From an uncultured Actinomycetes bacterium (GTDB lineage: Bacteria; Actinomycetota; Actinomycetes; S36-B12), in NCBI GenBank assembly GCA_903918595.1, contig CAIXFB010000029.1:1-12131 (forward strand): a stretch of 12,131 nt of DNA, written 5' to 3'. How positions within the stretch are numbered: the first letter of the stretch is position 1; each line of letters begins with the position of its first letter. Both the position numbers and the translations under genes were made by a program. This document shows positions 1-7,145 of this stretch, piece by piece. The notes under the pieces are model-generated. The model had not been told where the DNA came from and made no database searches. It saw nothing but the letters and a program-made list of their open reading frames with translations.

Positions 1-1390
1 CCGGTTGTTCGGTCTTCTCGTAGGGGAGCAAACTCTCATCAAACTCTTTCCACGCTTCCAGCATCGAGGCGGTCAGATCGGGGTAGAGCGTAGAAACGTC
101 TTTTCGCTCACGGCCATCCTCAGCAACATGTATCAGCCGCACGCGTTCACCTTCTTTCCCAAACCAAGTGAACCAGAGTGGCTTCGCTTTCCTGTCGATC
201 AAAATCTTGAAATCTCCGCGACGCAAGGCCCCCTGCTGCCGGGTTCGCCAAAGGAGATCGCGCTGAGGTTCCTCTCCCCCTTGGAGGATCCAAGCTGCCA
301 ATGAGGTCCCATCCAATGGGTAGTCCTCGCGGGGCGAAGATCCAACTATCTCAAGAATGGTCGCCGTGACATCCATAGTTTGCACGGGCACGTTGGACAC
401 TTGGCCTGGTGCGATGTGTGCTGGCCAACGGATGATGAACGGTATCCGGATACCACCCTCTTCCAAGTCACCTTTTTCACCCACAAAGGGCCACATGAAT
501 GAGAAGCGCTCGCCGCCGTTGTCCGACATGAAAACAACGATGGTGTTGTCGGCTAGTCCTTGCTCGTCGAGCGCATCAAGAATTGATCCAACGCCACTGT
601 CCAGGGCTTCGACCATCTCGGCATATTTCTCGAGTGACCCGCCCTCCCAGTCGAACAAGGCTCCCTGTCCGGGCTGGGTCAGAGCTTCGGACACATGTTG
701 GCTCCACTCCTGGTCATTGGGACCTTCCCACGGCCAATGCGGTGCTGTGTAATTGACCTGAAGATAAAACGGTTGACCGTCTGCTGCTTCTTCAATGAAC
801 TCGACGGCTCGGTTCGAAATGAGTTCCGTGTAGTAGCCAATCTGGTCAACTTCAACTTCACCTTCGTACAGGTCGTGAGCGCCACTTGATACGAGATGAC
901 TGAAGTAATCGAGCGCTCCTCCGTAATTACCGAAGAAAGTGTCGAATCCAATACGCAATGGGCTAAACCACGGAAGCCAACCGCAATGCCATTTCCCATA
1001 CATCGCCGTTCTGTAACCATGGTCACGCAGTAGTGAAGGCAGGGTTGGATGGTCTTCCGGAATCCCATGATCAGCATCACGCGTGACCAGTGGTTCCTCC
1101 ATGCCCACAGTGAGCCGCTGCGGGTATCTGCCCGTGTACAGCGCAATCCTGGTTGGTGAGCAGGTAGGTGCAGTGGCATAACCGTCCGTGAATCGGACGC
1201 CCTGTGCAGCCAACTGATCGAGTCTGGGTGTCTTGTTATGCAATGATCCGTAACAAGCTAAGTCTGCTGATCCAAGATCGTCGGCCAAAATGATGATCAC
1301 GTTGGGGGGCCGGGAAATTACCGGTTGCGCGATTGCTTGGAAGGGACTCTCCTGAGGCAACCACGCTTCACGACGATCGTAAACAGCCAA
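1..1390 (-). CDS. Type I formylglycine sulfatase (arylsulfatase family), 3' end outside window
   Basis: It hydrolyses a sulfate ester, releasing inorganic sulfate; the substrate cannot be told from sequence. I translated 463 uninterrupted codons on the minus strand, with the end just past the left edge. Seen: the N-terminal metal-binding run ILADDLG (residues 34-40); the signature CSPTR followed by TGR, with Cys77 as the residue converted to formylglycine; GKWH (132-135); APH (216-218); SDNGGE (289-294); and a C-terminal stretch typical of the family. There is no signal peptide or lipobox, so it should be cytoplasmic. The only sensible start is TTG, because no in-frame ATG occurs before codon 97, which is past the active site. 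A GGAAGG lies 11 bases upstream at 1402-1407. The start is 3 bases after the enoyl-CoA hydratase stop, so it is the seventh gene of the run and probably translationally coupled. Family certain, start fairly sure, substrate unknown. Confidence 0.93.
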   Translation of the reverse strand, partial: MAVYDRREAWLPQESPFQAIAQPVISRPPNVIIILADDLGSADLACYGSLHNKTPRLDQLAAQGVRFTDGYATAPTCSPTRIALYTGRYPQRLTVGMEEPLVTRDADHGIPEDHPTLPSLLRDHGYRTAMYGKWHCGWLPWFSPLRIGFDTFFGNYGGALDYFSHLVSSGAHDLYEGEVEVDQIGYYTELISNRAVEFIEEAADGQPFYLQVNYTAPHWPWEGPNDQEWSQHVSEALTQPGQGALFDWEGGSLEKYAEMVEALDSGVGSILDALDEQGLADNTIVVFMSDNGGERFSFMWPFVGEKGDLEEGGIRIPFIIRWPAHIAPGQVSNVPVQTMDVTATILEIVGSSPREDYPLDGTSLAAWILQGGEEPQRDLLWRTRQQGALRRGDFKILIDRKAKPLWFTWFGKEGERVRLIHVAEDGRERKDVSTLYPDLTASMLEAWKEFDESLLPYEKTEQP

Positions 1391-1393
1391 TGC

Positions 1394-2185
1394 TTACTCG
1401 CCCTTCCATTGCGGCTCGCGCTTTTCGAGGAATGCCCGCGCACCTTCTTTCTGGTCTTCCGAAAGGTACACATCTGGCCCAATGTCTAGGCGGATCGCCG
1501 AGTGGGGCGACATCCCCCGAGTCTTTCTGAACGTCAACTTCAAACGCTGCAGCGACAAGGGCGCAGACTTGGTAATTTCGGTTGCGAATTCCAAAGCTTC
1601 CGACTGGAAGTTTTCAACCGCGAAGGTGCGGTTCACCAACCCCCATCGCTCGGCCTCAGCGAGTGAGACTCGGCGGCCCGTCAGTAACCACTCCATGGCG
1701 ATCGCCTCTGGTACCAACGTGGGAAGGGCAACCGATGCATAGTGGGCGCCTCTACCCCGAAGTGCCTCGGGAACTGCGAAGAACGCTGACTCCGCAGCAA
1801 CGCGAAGATCGCAAGAAAGGACAAGTTCGAAACCTCCTGCGACTGCAGGACCATTCACTATCGCCAACGTCGGCTTTCTGGTGTCGATCATGACTTCAAA
1901 CAAACTCCGCCGGTTGTTGTGCAGCGGACCATAAAAAGGCTTGCCTTGATCAGCGAGTTTACGAGCATCTTCAAGATCTGCACCGGAGCAAAACGTGGTA
2001 CCCGCACCCGTGATTGCAATGACGTAGACGGACGGGTCATGATCTGCCTCGATCAATGCGTCAACGAGGGCATCATTCAATTCCCTGTTGAGTGCATTTC
2101 GTCGGTCAGGACGATTCAGAGTCAGCAACCGCACGGCTCCAAAATTTTCAACTAGTAGTACGTCATCTGACGTCGGTGCGCTCAT
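1394..2185 (-). CDS. Enoyl-CoA hydratase/isomerase (crotonase family)
   Basis: A 263-residue crotonase-fold protein of normal length, likely adding water across the double bond of an enoyl-CoA in the cytosol. Seen: NRPDRRNALN (24-33), the CoA and oxyanion-hole segment CSGADL (66-71), and GPAVAGGFEL (112-121). Glu120 corresponds to catalytic Glu144 of rat mitochondrial enoyl-CoA hydratase. Exactly twenty residues later Glu140, in VPEAL, corresponds to Glu164. Both acid/base residues are therefore present, which favours a hydratase over an isomerase or a crotonase with other chemistry. The region after Glu140 (RGRGAHY) differs from the usual hydrophobic-glycine loop, so the acyl pocket may be unusual. 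The start ATG overlaps the CoA-transferase stop by 4 bases (ATGA), with AGAAGGA about 8 bases upstream. In context it would hydrate the unsaturated CoA ester made by the acyl-CoA dehydrogenase or the CoA-transferase. Confidence 0.92.
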   Translation of the reverse strand: MSAPTSDDVLLVENFGAVRLLTLNRPDRRNALNRELNDALVDALIEADHDPSVYVIAITGAGTTFCSGADLEDARKLADQGKPFYGPLHNNRRSLFEVMIDTRKPTLAIVNGPAVAGGFELVLSCDLRVAAESAFFAVPEALRGRGAHYASVALPTLVPEAIAMEWLLTGRRVSLAEAERWGLVNRTFAVENFQSEALEFATEITKSAPLSLQRLKLTFRKTRGMSPHSAIRLDIGPDVYLSEDQKEGARAFLEKREPQWKGE

Positions 2186-3414
2186 TTTCCTGATCCTTCT
2201 TCGCTACTTACTCCGATAATTCCTAGGGACACGAGTCGATCAATCTCATCTGCGGAACGCCCAATCTGTTGCACAACCTCACGTGAGGAGGCGCCAAGGC
2301 TCGGTGCAGGTCGCGTATGTGCAGGATATTCACCGTTGATCGTGACGGGAATATTCACAACTTTGAATCCCTCAATGCTTGGGTGCTCAACTGACTCAAT
2401 GATGCCCGTTTGCGCTACCTGCTCATCAGTGACCATGTCTTCAACCCGGTTCACCATGGAGGCTGGCACATTGTGTTCCTTCAGCAAGCGAAGGAGATCA
2501 TCTGCAGCATACCGAGACGTGATCTCGGAAACCCTTGCGTTGACAAGGCTGCGGTTCGCGGCGCGTTCTGGGTTGGAACCGAATCCTGGCTCTGAATTCA
2601 GATCCGTCTCACCCGTTGCTGTTAAGAACTTCAGCCACAGCGCCTGATTTCCTGCCGAGATGAAGATGTGACCACCTTGGACGGGGAAGGCTCCATAGGG
2701 AACCACTCCGTCGTGACCTGATCCCAACGCTTCTCGTCGTTCATTCCCGGCTACGGCGCCGATTAATTGCACGCTGATCCACGACATTGCCGTTTGTAAG
2801 AGCGAGGTTTCGACATGTGATCCTGCACCTGTCAGGTCCCGTCTCCTGAGGGCATCCATGATGCCGATGACCGCCCACATGGCACTTCCCTTATCGAGAA
2901 TCGATAAAGGAACACGAACAGGACTGCCCTCAACGGGTGCCATCAAACTGACAATTCCTGAATACGCCTGAATGAGCGGGTCGTACGCCGCATCAAAAGA
3001 CTTGGGACCACCCGGTCCGAATCCGGAAATTTCGCAGTAGATCAAACGAGGATTCAGAGCCGACATGTCCTCCCAGGAAAAGCCCGCTCGTGTCAGAGCT
3101 CCGGGTCGAAGATTGTGAACAAAGATGTCGGCATCGGCAAGCAAATCCGCCAAAATCTGCTTGCCATCTGGATGCTTGTAGTCGAGCTCGAGGCTTCGCT
3201 TGTTCCGGTTCAAACTCATGAAGGTGACGGAGTTCCCATCCCAGTCCGGGGGCGTCCATTTGCGGGTGTCATCGCCGCGCCCTACCTGCTCAACTTTGAT
3301 GACGTCTGCGCCGAGATCGCCCAAGATCGTGCCGACCAATGGCCCTGCCACTGATGTGCTGATTTCCACCACCTTGAGACCTTGAAGCGAACCGAACGCT
3401 CGTTCCTCAGCCAT
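2182..3414 (-). CDS. CaiB/BaiF family III CoA-transferase
   Basis: This 410-residue protein transfers CoA between carboxylic acids without ATP, through an aspartyl-CoA thioester intermediate. Seen: the N-terminal GLKVVEIS and VAGP segment, LGDLGADVIKVE (31-42), NRNKRS (69-74), and the active-site stretch AYDPLIQAYSG, in which Asp145 sits at the position of the family nucleophile. The C-terminal region ends in the typical PAPSLGA and an EI..L..LG stretch. Length is normal. The ATG overlaps the end of the lyase gene by 8 bases, and AAGGAG lies 9 bases upstream. Family members act on formate/oxalate, carnitine, mesaconate, itaconate and benzylsuccinate, and sequence alone does not separate these. 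Sitting between a lyase and a hydratase, it probably activates the acid that these two process. Family very sure, substrate open. Confidence 0.94.
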   Translation of the reverse strand: MAEERAFGSLQGLKVVEISTSVAGPLVGTILGDLGADVIKVEQVGRGDDTRKWTPPDWDGNSVTFMSLNRNKRSLELDYKHPDGKQILADLLADADIFVHNLRPGALTRAGFSWEDMSALNPRLIYCEISGFGPGGPKSFDAAYDPLIQAYSGIVSLMAPVEGSPVRVPLSILDKGSAMWAVIGIMDALRRRDLTGAGSHVETSLLQTAMSWISVQLIGAVAGNERREALGSGHDGVVPYGAFPVQGGHIFISAGNQALWLKFLTATGETDLNSEPGFGSNPERAANRSLVNARVSEITSRYAADDLLRLLKEHNVPASMVNRVEDMVTDEQVAQTGIIESVEHPSIEGFKVVNIPVTINGEYPAHTRPAPSLGASSREVVQQIGRSADEIDRLVSLGIIGVSSEEGSGK

Positions 3415-4552
3415 GTGAACCCTCTCCTTGGCGTTTGTCTATCTCATCTCGGGCTGCCGATCTGATCGGCTCTTTGTAGGGCGCCGAACAATCCGCGTAT
3501 GCACTCGGCCCTTTCCAGAAATGCTGAGCCTCGTCGACCGTCTCAATCAGAGGCATGTCCATTGCGTAGAGGTTTTCCATGGTGGGGCGAGGACCTGCTT
3601 TGCTCACATGCCCGTAGAGCTCGTGTCCCACCACGGTCTCGGCAAGATGAACAACCTCAATCAGGCGCGCAAGATCCACGCCAGTTTCATATCCCTCTGC
3701 TTCGAGTAGATGGACAAGGTCTTCCGTGGGAATCATTCGGGTCGCCCGACCATTGCCGCAATATGGGCAACCACCCATTCCCCCGATCGAACTGTCAATC
3801 ACCAATGTGTGGTGCTCATTGAGGGTGCGAATCGCCTGATACGCGGATATCGGAGCCATGCCGCGACCGTTATGCAGGTGGAGGTGGAAGTGCGTGAACT
3901 GCGGTAACTCCTGCTGGACTCGGATGAGAGTCTCTTCAACCTCACGAGGGGTGTTCCAACTCATCGGATCACCGATCCACAATCGCGTGGGAGTGACACC
4001 TGCTTGTTCCCAAGCATCGACCTGCAATCGGATCAACCTCATCCGCTCATCAGTTGAGAATGCGCCCAACCAGTTCGAACCCCACGCTGCGTTGATGGCA
4101 ACAACGGCATCGGTGACACCTCGACTGACCGCGTCACTGATCACTCGATCCCACGCGGCGATTTCATCCGCCTGCCCACGCGCGGTGTTCCGCTTGACGA
4201 AAACGTCACACAAATGAACAGTTGTACGAACGATCCCGGGCTCCACGAACAACGGTGGGACAAACTCTTTGCGGCGGATCGCTCCCTTTTCGTTCAGAAC
4301 CAGGGCCGTGTATTCAACCGATTCTTCAGGGGTGAATCCATTGAGGAGTTCTTCAATCTGTGCCATCTGTGGCACCCAACGTGGGCTGACAAATGAACCG
4401 ACAACGATGCGTCGAAGGCCGGTCTTCGACAACTCATCAAGAAGCTTTATTTTGTCACTGACTGGAATGTCAGCACTCTCGATTTGCATGCCTTCACGCA
4501 TGCCCTCTTCTACGATCTCAACTTGGGGCATCCCTTGTCGATTCGATCTCAC
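3407..4552 (-). CDS. HMG-CoA-lyase-like DRE-TIM metallolyase
   Basis: A 381-residue TIM-barrel lyase of the HMGL/DRE-TIM family, expected to cleave a 3-hydroxy-acyl-CoA into a shorter CoA ester plus a keto acid. Seen: EEGMREGMQ (15-23), with Arg19 matching the catalytic Arg of HMG-CoA lyase; HLHLH with His225 and His227 as metal ligands; and GGCPYCGNG (260-268), with Cys262 matching the catalytic Cys. Two features differ from human HMG-CoA lyase. The first metal ligand, Asp42, is Glu20 here. The glycine loop after the Cys is about two residues longer, with no Asn at the Asn275 position (the nearest is Asn267). It is therefore probably not a true HMG-CoA lyase and may be a citramalyl-CoA or related lyase. 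I chose the GTG whose bases overlap the MmgE/PrpD stop (GTGA), because a longer reading frame back to 4672 adds forty residues lacking family similarity and buries the start deep in the upstream gene. Confidence 0.88.
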   Translation of the reverse strand: MRSNRQGMPQVEIVEEGMREGMQIESADIPVSDKIKLLDELSKTGLRRIVVGSFVSPRWVPQMAQIEELLNGFTPEESVEYTALVLNEKGAIRRKEFVPPLFVEPGIVRTTVHLCDVFVKRNTARGQADEIAAWDRVISDAVSRGVTDAVVAINAAWGSNWLGAFSTDERMRLIRLQVDAWEQAGVTPTRLWIGDPMSWNTPREVEETLIRVQQELPQFTHFHLHLHNGRGMAPISAYQAIRTLNEHHTLVIDSSIGGMGGCPYCGNGRATRMIPTEDLVHLLEAEGYETGVDLARLIEVVHLAETVVGHELYGHVSKAGPRPTMENLYAMDMPLIETVDEAQHFWKGPSAYADCSAPYKEPIRSAARDEIDKRQGEGSHG

Positions 4553-5913
4553 GCCGACACATCCTTCAGTGCTTGTTGGACATCTGAGATATTCCCGTGG
4601 GGGTAGAGCGACAGAACCGCCTGCCCCAGGGCGTCGACTCCCGCACGGGAGAAGCCCCCACTCATCCCACAAGACACCATCTTTGCCAGCAGTTCCTCGT
4701 CTGACATCGGGTTACGCGCATCGCCTCGCGTGAACACCACGGTCTCGGCAAAAGTGTTGCCTGAACCTGTATGCACAATTACCCGAGAAAAAGGTTCGCC
4801 ATCAATCTCTGGCTTGTCCGGGGGGAACGGTGCTGTGGTGACGGTGGTGACGTCCATGAGCTTTCGGACGTCATCTGGACAGGTCCAATCACCATCAAAA
4901 TCGGCCAGCACGACGCTTCCCTCGATTGCGGCGAGGCCTACCGTGTAAGCAAGATTGAATTTCGCTTCGAGCCCGGTCTTGGGGAAGTGCGCGATCAACG
5001 GTTCCAGGCCGACGAGATGAACCATGACCTCGATGCCGGTGATTTCATCGCCTGCACCGATCTGATCACGAATCTTGAGCATGCCATCGATGGCTCGATG
5101 GGTGCCGTAGCACGATGGGTAACGCTTGAAAGAGACGTCATTGGTCCAGTTTTCTTCCCAAAACTTGAGCCGGGCAACAAGGTCGGAACGATCTCTCTCT
5201 GGGTCACCAAAAAGGGCAAAAAATCCTTTTGAGTGATCAAGTTGGCTCTCATTCGAAGTCAGACCAGCTTCAGCCAGCTGCACCGCGAGCACCGCGTCTT
5301 GGGCTGCTTGGCCTGCATGCAGCGGCTTTGTCATAGTTCCAAAGTTGGCGATACTGCCCGCTGCCATGCTGGCCGCAATGCCAATCGCGTGAGTGGTCTT
5401 GGCTGAGGACAAACCCACCAAACGAGCAACCGCGAGCGTGCCCGCGATCCGCCCGATGGTTGCGGTGCTGTGCCAGCCGCGTGGGTAGTGCGATGACATG
5501 GGCAGCGCTTCCGCGATAGCGCGAAAGACGGTCTGTCCGATTGTTGCCGCTTGGTAGAGATCGTTCAGTGAGCTACCCCGTTCATCGGCCACCGCCAAAA
5601 GTGCCGGCCATACAACAGCACTTGCATGCATAGGCATGGACGGTGAGGCGTCATCGAAATCGAGGGCGTGCGCAGCCGTTCCGTTCAGCAGGGCGGCACG
5701 TGCTGCATCACACTGCAGTGCGGTGCCCCACACACGTGCCGACCCAGGCATCGCATGGCTTTCATTCCAGTTGCGCAACACCTCCACCACCGGGCTGATA
5801 TTTCCAGCCAAACCGACGCCCAGAGTGTCAAGAAGCGTGAACGTCAAAGCATCACCATCAACGTTGACCTGCTCTGCAAGAGTGAAGTCAACTAATGCAT
5901 CAGTGCTGTTCAT
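4549..5913 (-). CDS. MmgE/PrpD family protein (2-methylcitrate dehydratase / cis-aconitate decarboxylase fold)
   Basis: A 454-residue protein, the usual length of the family. Characterised members dehydrate 2-methylcitrate, decarboxylate cis-aconitate to itaconate, or epimerise iminodisuccinate. Seen: NGTAAHALDFDD (77-88), GWHSTATIG (146-154), MTKPLHAGQAA (194-204) and FKRYPSCYGTH (262-272). Compared with human cis-aconitate decarboxylase (ACOD1), Asp85, His148 and Lys196 match Asp93, His159 and Lys207; the 48-residue spacing between the last two is identical. His96 probably matches His103 with a one-residue insertion, and His272 may match His277. Thr97 is Ala89. The scaffold is an active-looking MmgE/PrpD, but the reaction is not settled. 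The ATG lies 5 bases after the acyl-CoA dehydrogenase stop, and the gene ends in a 4-base overlap with the lyase start. Family sure, specific function open. Confidence 0.92.
   Translation of the reverse strand: MNSTDALVDFTLAEQVNVDGDALTFTLLDTLGVGLAGNISPVVEVLRNWNESHAMPGSARVWGTALQCDAARAALLNGTAAHALDFDDASPSMPMHASAVVWPALLAVADERGSSLNDLYQAATIGQTVFRAIAEALPMSSHYPRGWHSTATIGRIAGTLAVARLVGLSSAKTTHAIGIAASMAAGSIANFGTMTKPLHAGQAAQDAVLAVQLAEAGLTSNESQLDHSKGFFALFGDPERDRSDLVARLKFWEENWTNDVSFKRYPSCYGTHRAIDGMLKIRDQIGAGDEITGIEVMVHLVGLEPLIAHFPKTGLEAKFNLAYTVGLAAIEGSVVLADFDGDWTCPDDVRKLMDVTTVTTAPFPPDKPEIDGEPFSRVIVHTGSGNTFAETVVFTRGDARNPMSDEELLAKMVSCGMSGGFSRAGVDALGQAVLSLYPHGNISDVQQALKDVSA
4562..4567 (-). promoter_or_regulatory. 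Ribosome binding site deciding the lyase GTG start
   Basis: GAAGGA on the minus strand lies 9 bases before the GTG at 4552, inside the last codons of the MmgE/PrpD gene. The competing in-frame ATG, seven codons later, has an AAGGG directly against it, which is too close to work. This supports the GTG and coupling to the upstream gene. Confidence 0.6.
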
Positions 5914-5918
5914 GATCT

Positions 5919-7097
5919 CTAGAAGGACTTCGGCAAGCCAAGTTCGCGGTGCGCGATTCCTGCGAGGATCAGGTTGGTACTGATCGGTGCGATCAATGGA
6001 CCCCGTGACTGGCGGAACTTTGATTCAATTCCGTATTCCACCGCTAGGCCATATCCACCAAAAGTGTCCATCGCAGCATTTGCTGCCTCGTATTGGGCCT
6101 TTGACGACAACAGTTTCGCGATATTGGCTTCGGTCCCGCCTTCGTTGCCTTCGGCAAACAGTTGGGCTGCCTGCCACCGAATTGCGCTGGCGGCCCGCAG
6201 GTTGGCATACGCGGTTGCGAGTGGGAACTGGATGCCTTGGTTCATGCCAATAGGCCGACCAAATACTTCTCGTTCTTTTGCGTACTGCACTGACCGATCG
6301 ATGAAGTAAAGGCCTGAACCGATGTACTGCGAGGCCGCAAGGATTCTCTCCGCGTTCAGGCCGGACATGATTACTCGGAAACCCTTGCCTTCCTCACCGA
6401 TGAGATTTTCGACCGGAACTTCCAGGTTTGTGATGGTGAGCTGGTTGGTGTGATGACCACTCATCACCCGAATCGGCTCAACCTTGATTTGGCCGCTCGG
6501 TACGGCTTCGCGCAGGTCGACAAGCAGAACGCTGATGCCGTCGGTCTTCTTCTCGACGTCTTCATATTTGCGTGTGCGACACAGCAAAACGAGCAGATCC
6601 GACTGCTCAACGCGCGAGGTCCACATTTTTTGTCCGTTGACGACGTAGGTGTCGCCACGGCGTTCGGCGAACGTCCGAATGCGGGTGGTGTCGGTACCGG
6701 CATCGGGCTCGGTAACCCCCATTGACTGCAGGCGGAGTCCCTCAGCAATTTGGGGAAGCCACTTCTTCTTCTGTTCATCACTACCAAAACGCAAGATGGT
6801 GCCCATGGTGTAGAGCTGGGCGTGAATCGTGCCGCCTACACCTCCCCAACGGTTAATCGTTTCAAGCATGATTGCGGCCTCTGGAAGTTCCGCTCCACCA
6901 CCGCCGTACTCCTCAGGGATGAGCATCGAAAGCCAGCCACCCGCTTGGAGTTCGTCGACAAATTCTTGGGGATATGCATCAGTCTCATCGATCCGCAACC
7001 AATATTGGAGGTCGAACTTCTCACACACATCAGAGACCGCATCTCGCACGGCCTCCAGGTCATCCGACAGTCGTTCACTTAGCCAGTCACGAGACAT
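5919..7097 (-). CDS. Acyl-CoA dehydrogenase, FAD-dependent
   Basis: A 392-residue flavoprotein of normal length that oxidises an acyl-CoA at the alpha-beta bond and passes electrons to ETF. Seen: IPEEYGGGG (60-68), the flavin-contact strand MGVTEPDAGTD (126-136), NGQKMWTS (154-161), a helix beginning GLNAERIL (247-254), EVFGRPIG, and the C-terminal FGGYGLAVEYG. The usual C-terminal catalytic Glu (IYEGT in most members) is absent; the equivalent segment reads LIAPIST with Pro371 there. Glu250 in the NAER helix lines up with the displaced catalytic Glu254 of isovaleryl-CoA dehydrogenase, so the enzyme is probably active with a branched or bulky substrate. The ATG at 7097 is preferred to the GTG two codons earlier, because GAGGAG is 8 bases from the ATG but only 2 from the GTG. 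The gap to the upstream ThDP-enzyme gene is 48 bp. Confidence 0.93.
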   Translation of the reverse strand: MSRDWLSERLSDDLEAVRDAVSDVCEKFDLQYWLRIDETDAYPQEFVDELQAGGWLSMLIPEEYGGGGAELPEAAIMLETINRWGGVGGTIHAQLYTMGTILRFGSDEQKKKWLPQIAEGLRLQSMGVTEPDAGTDTTRIRTFAERRGDTYVVNGQKMWTSRVEQSDLLVLLCRTRKYEDVEKKTDGISVLLVDLREAVPSGQIKVEPIRVMSGHHTNQLTITNLEVPVENLIGEEGKGFRVIMSGLNAERILAASQYIGSGLYFIDRSVQYAKEREVFGRPIGMNQGIQFPLATAYANLRAASAIRWQAAQLFAEGNEGGTEANIAKLLSSKAQYEAANAAMDTFGGYGLAVEYGIESKFRQSRGPLIAPISTNLILAGIAHRELGLPKSF

Positions 7098-7105
7098 GTT
7101 CACTT

Positions 7106-7111
7106 CTCCTC
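7106..7111 (-). promoter_or_regulatory. Ribosome binding site deciding the acyl-CoA dehydrogenase ATG
   Basis: GAGGAG on the minus strand lies 8 bases before the ATG at 7097 and only 2 before the in-frame GTG at 7103, so the shorter product is favoured. It sits in the only real gap inside the minus-strand operon (7098-7145), where I see no hairpin terminator or clear promoter. Confidence 0.65.
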
Positions 7112-7145
7112 AATGAGCAATTTTCCATGGTTATTTTCCGAGTTT

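Noticed and set aside
679..1179. 166-codon minus-strand open frame overlapping the sulfatase region
   Set aside because: It is in a different frame from the sulfatase on the same strand. The sulfatase frame is open throughout and carries all family motifs, while this one shows no recognisable domain.
1..1390. Possible frameshifted or decayed sulfatase
   Set aside because: I read every codon from the TTG to the left edge and found no stop or frame break; the missing end is only the window boundary.
4553..4672. Forty-residue N-terminal extension of the HMGL-like lyase
   Set aside because: It overlaps the MmgE/PrpD coding region out of frame, has no lyase-family similarity, and a GTG with a good ribosome binding site lies at the MmgE/PrpD stop codon.
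4269..4733. 154-codon plus-strand open frame across the lyase and MmgE/PrpD junction
   Set aside because: It is antisense to two convincing genes and its translation is a low-complexity Ser/Arg/Pro mix with no domain.
7098..7103. GTG start two codons earlier for the acyl-CoA dehydrogenase
   Set aside because: The GAGGAG site is only 2 bases from the GTG but 8 from the ATG at 7097.
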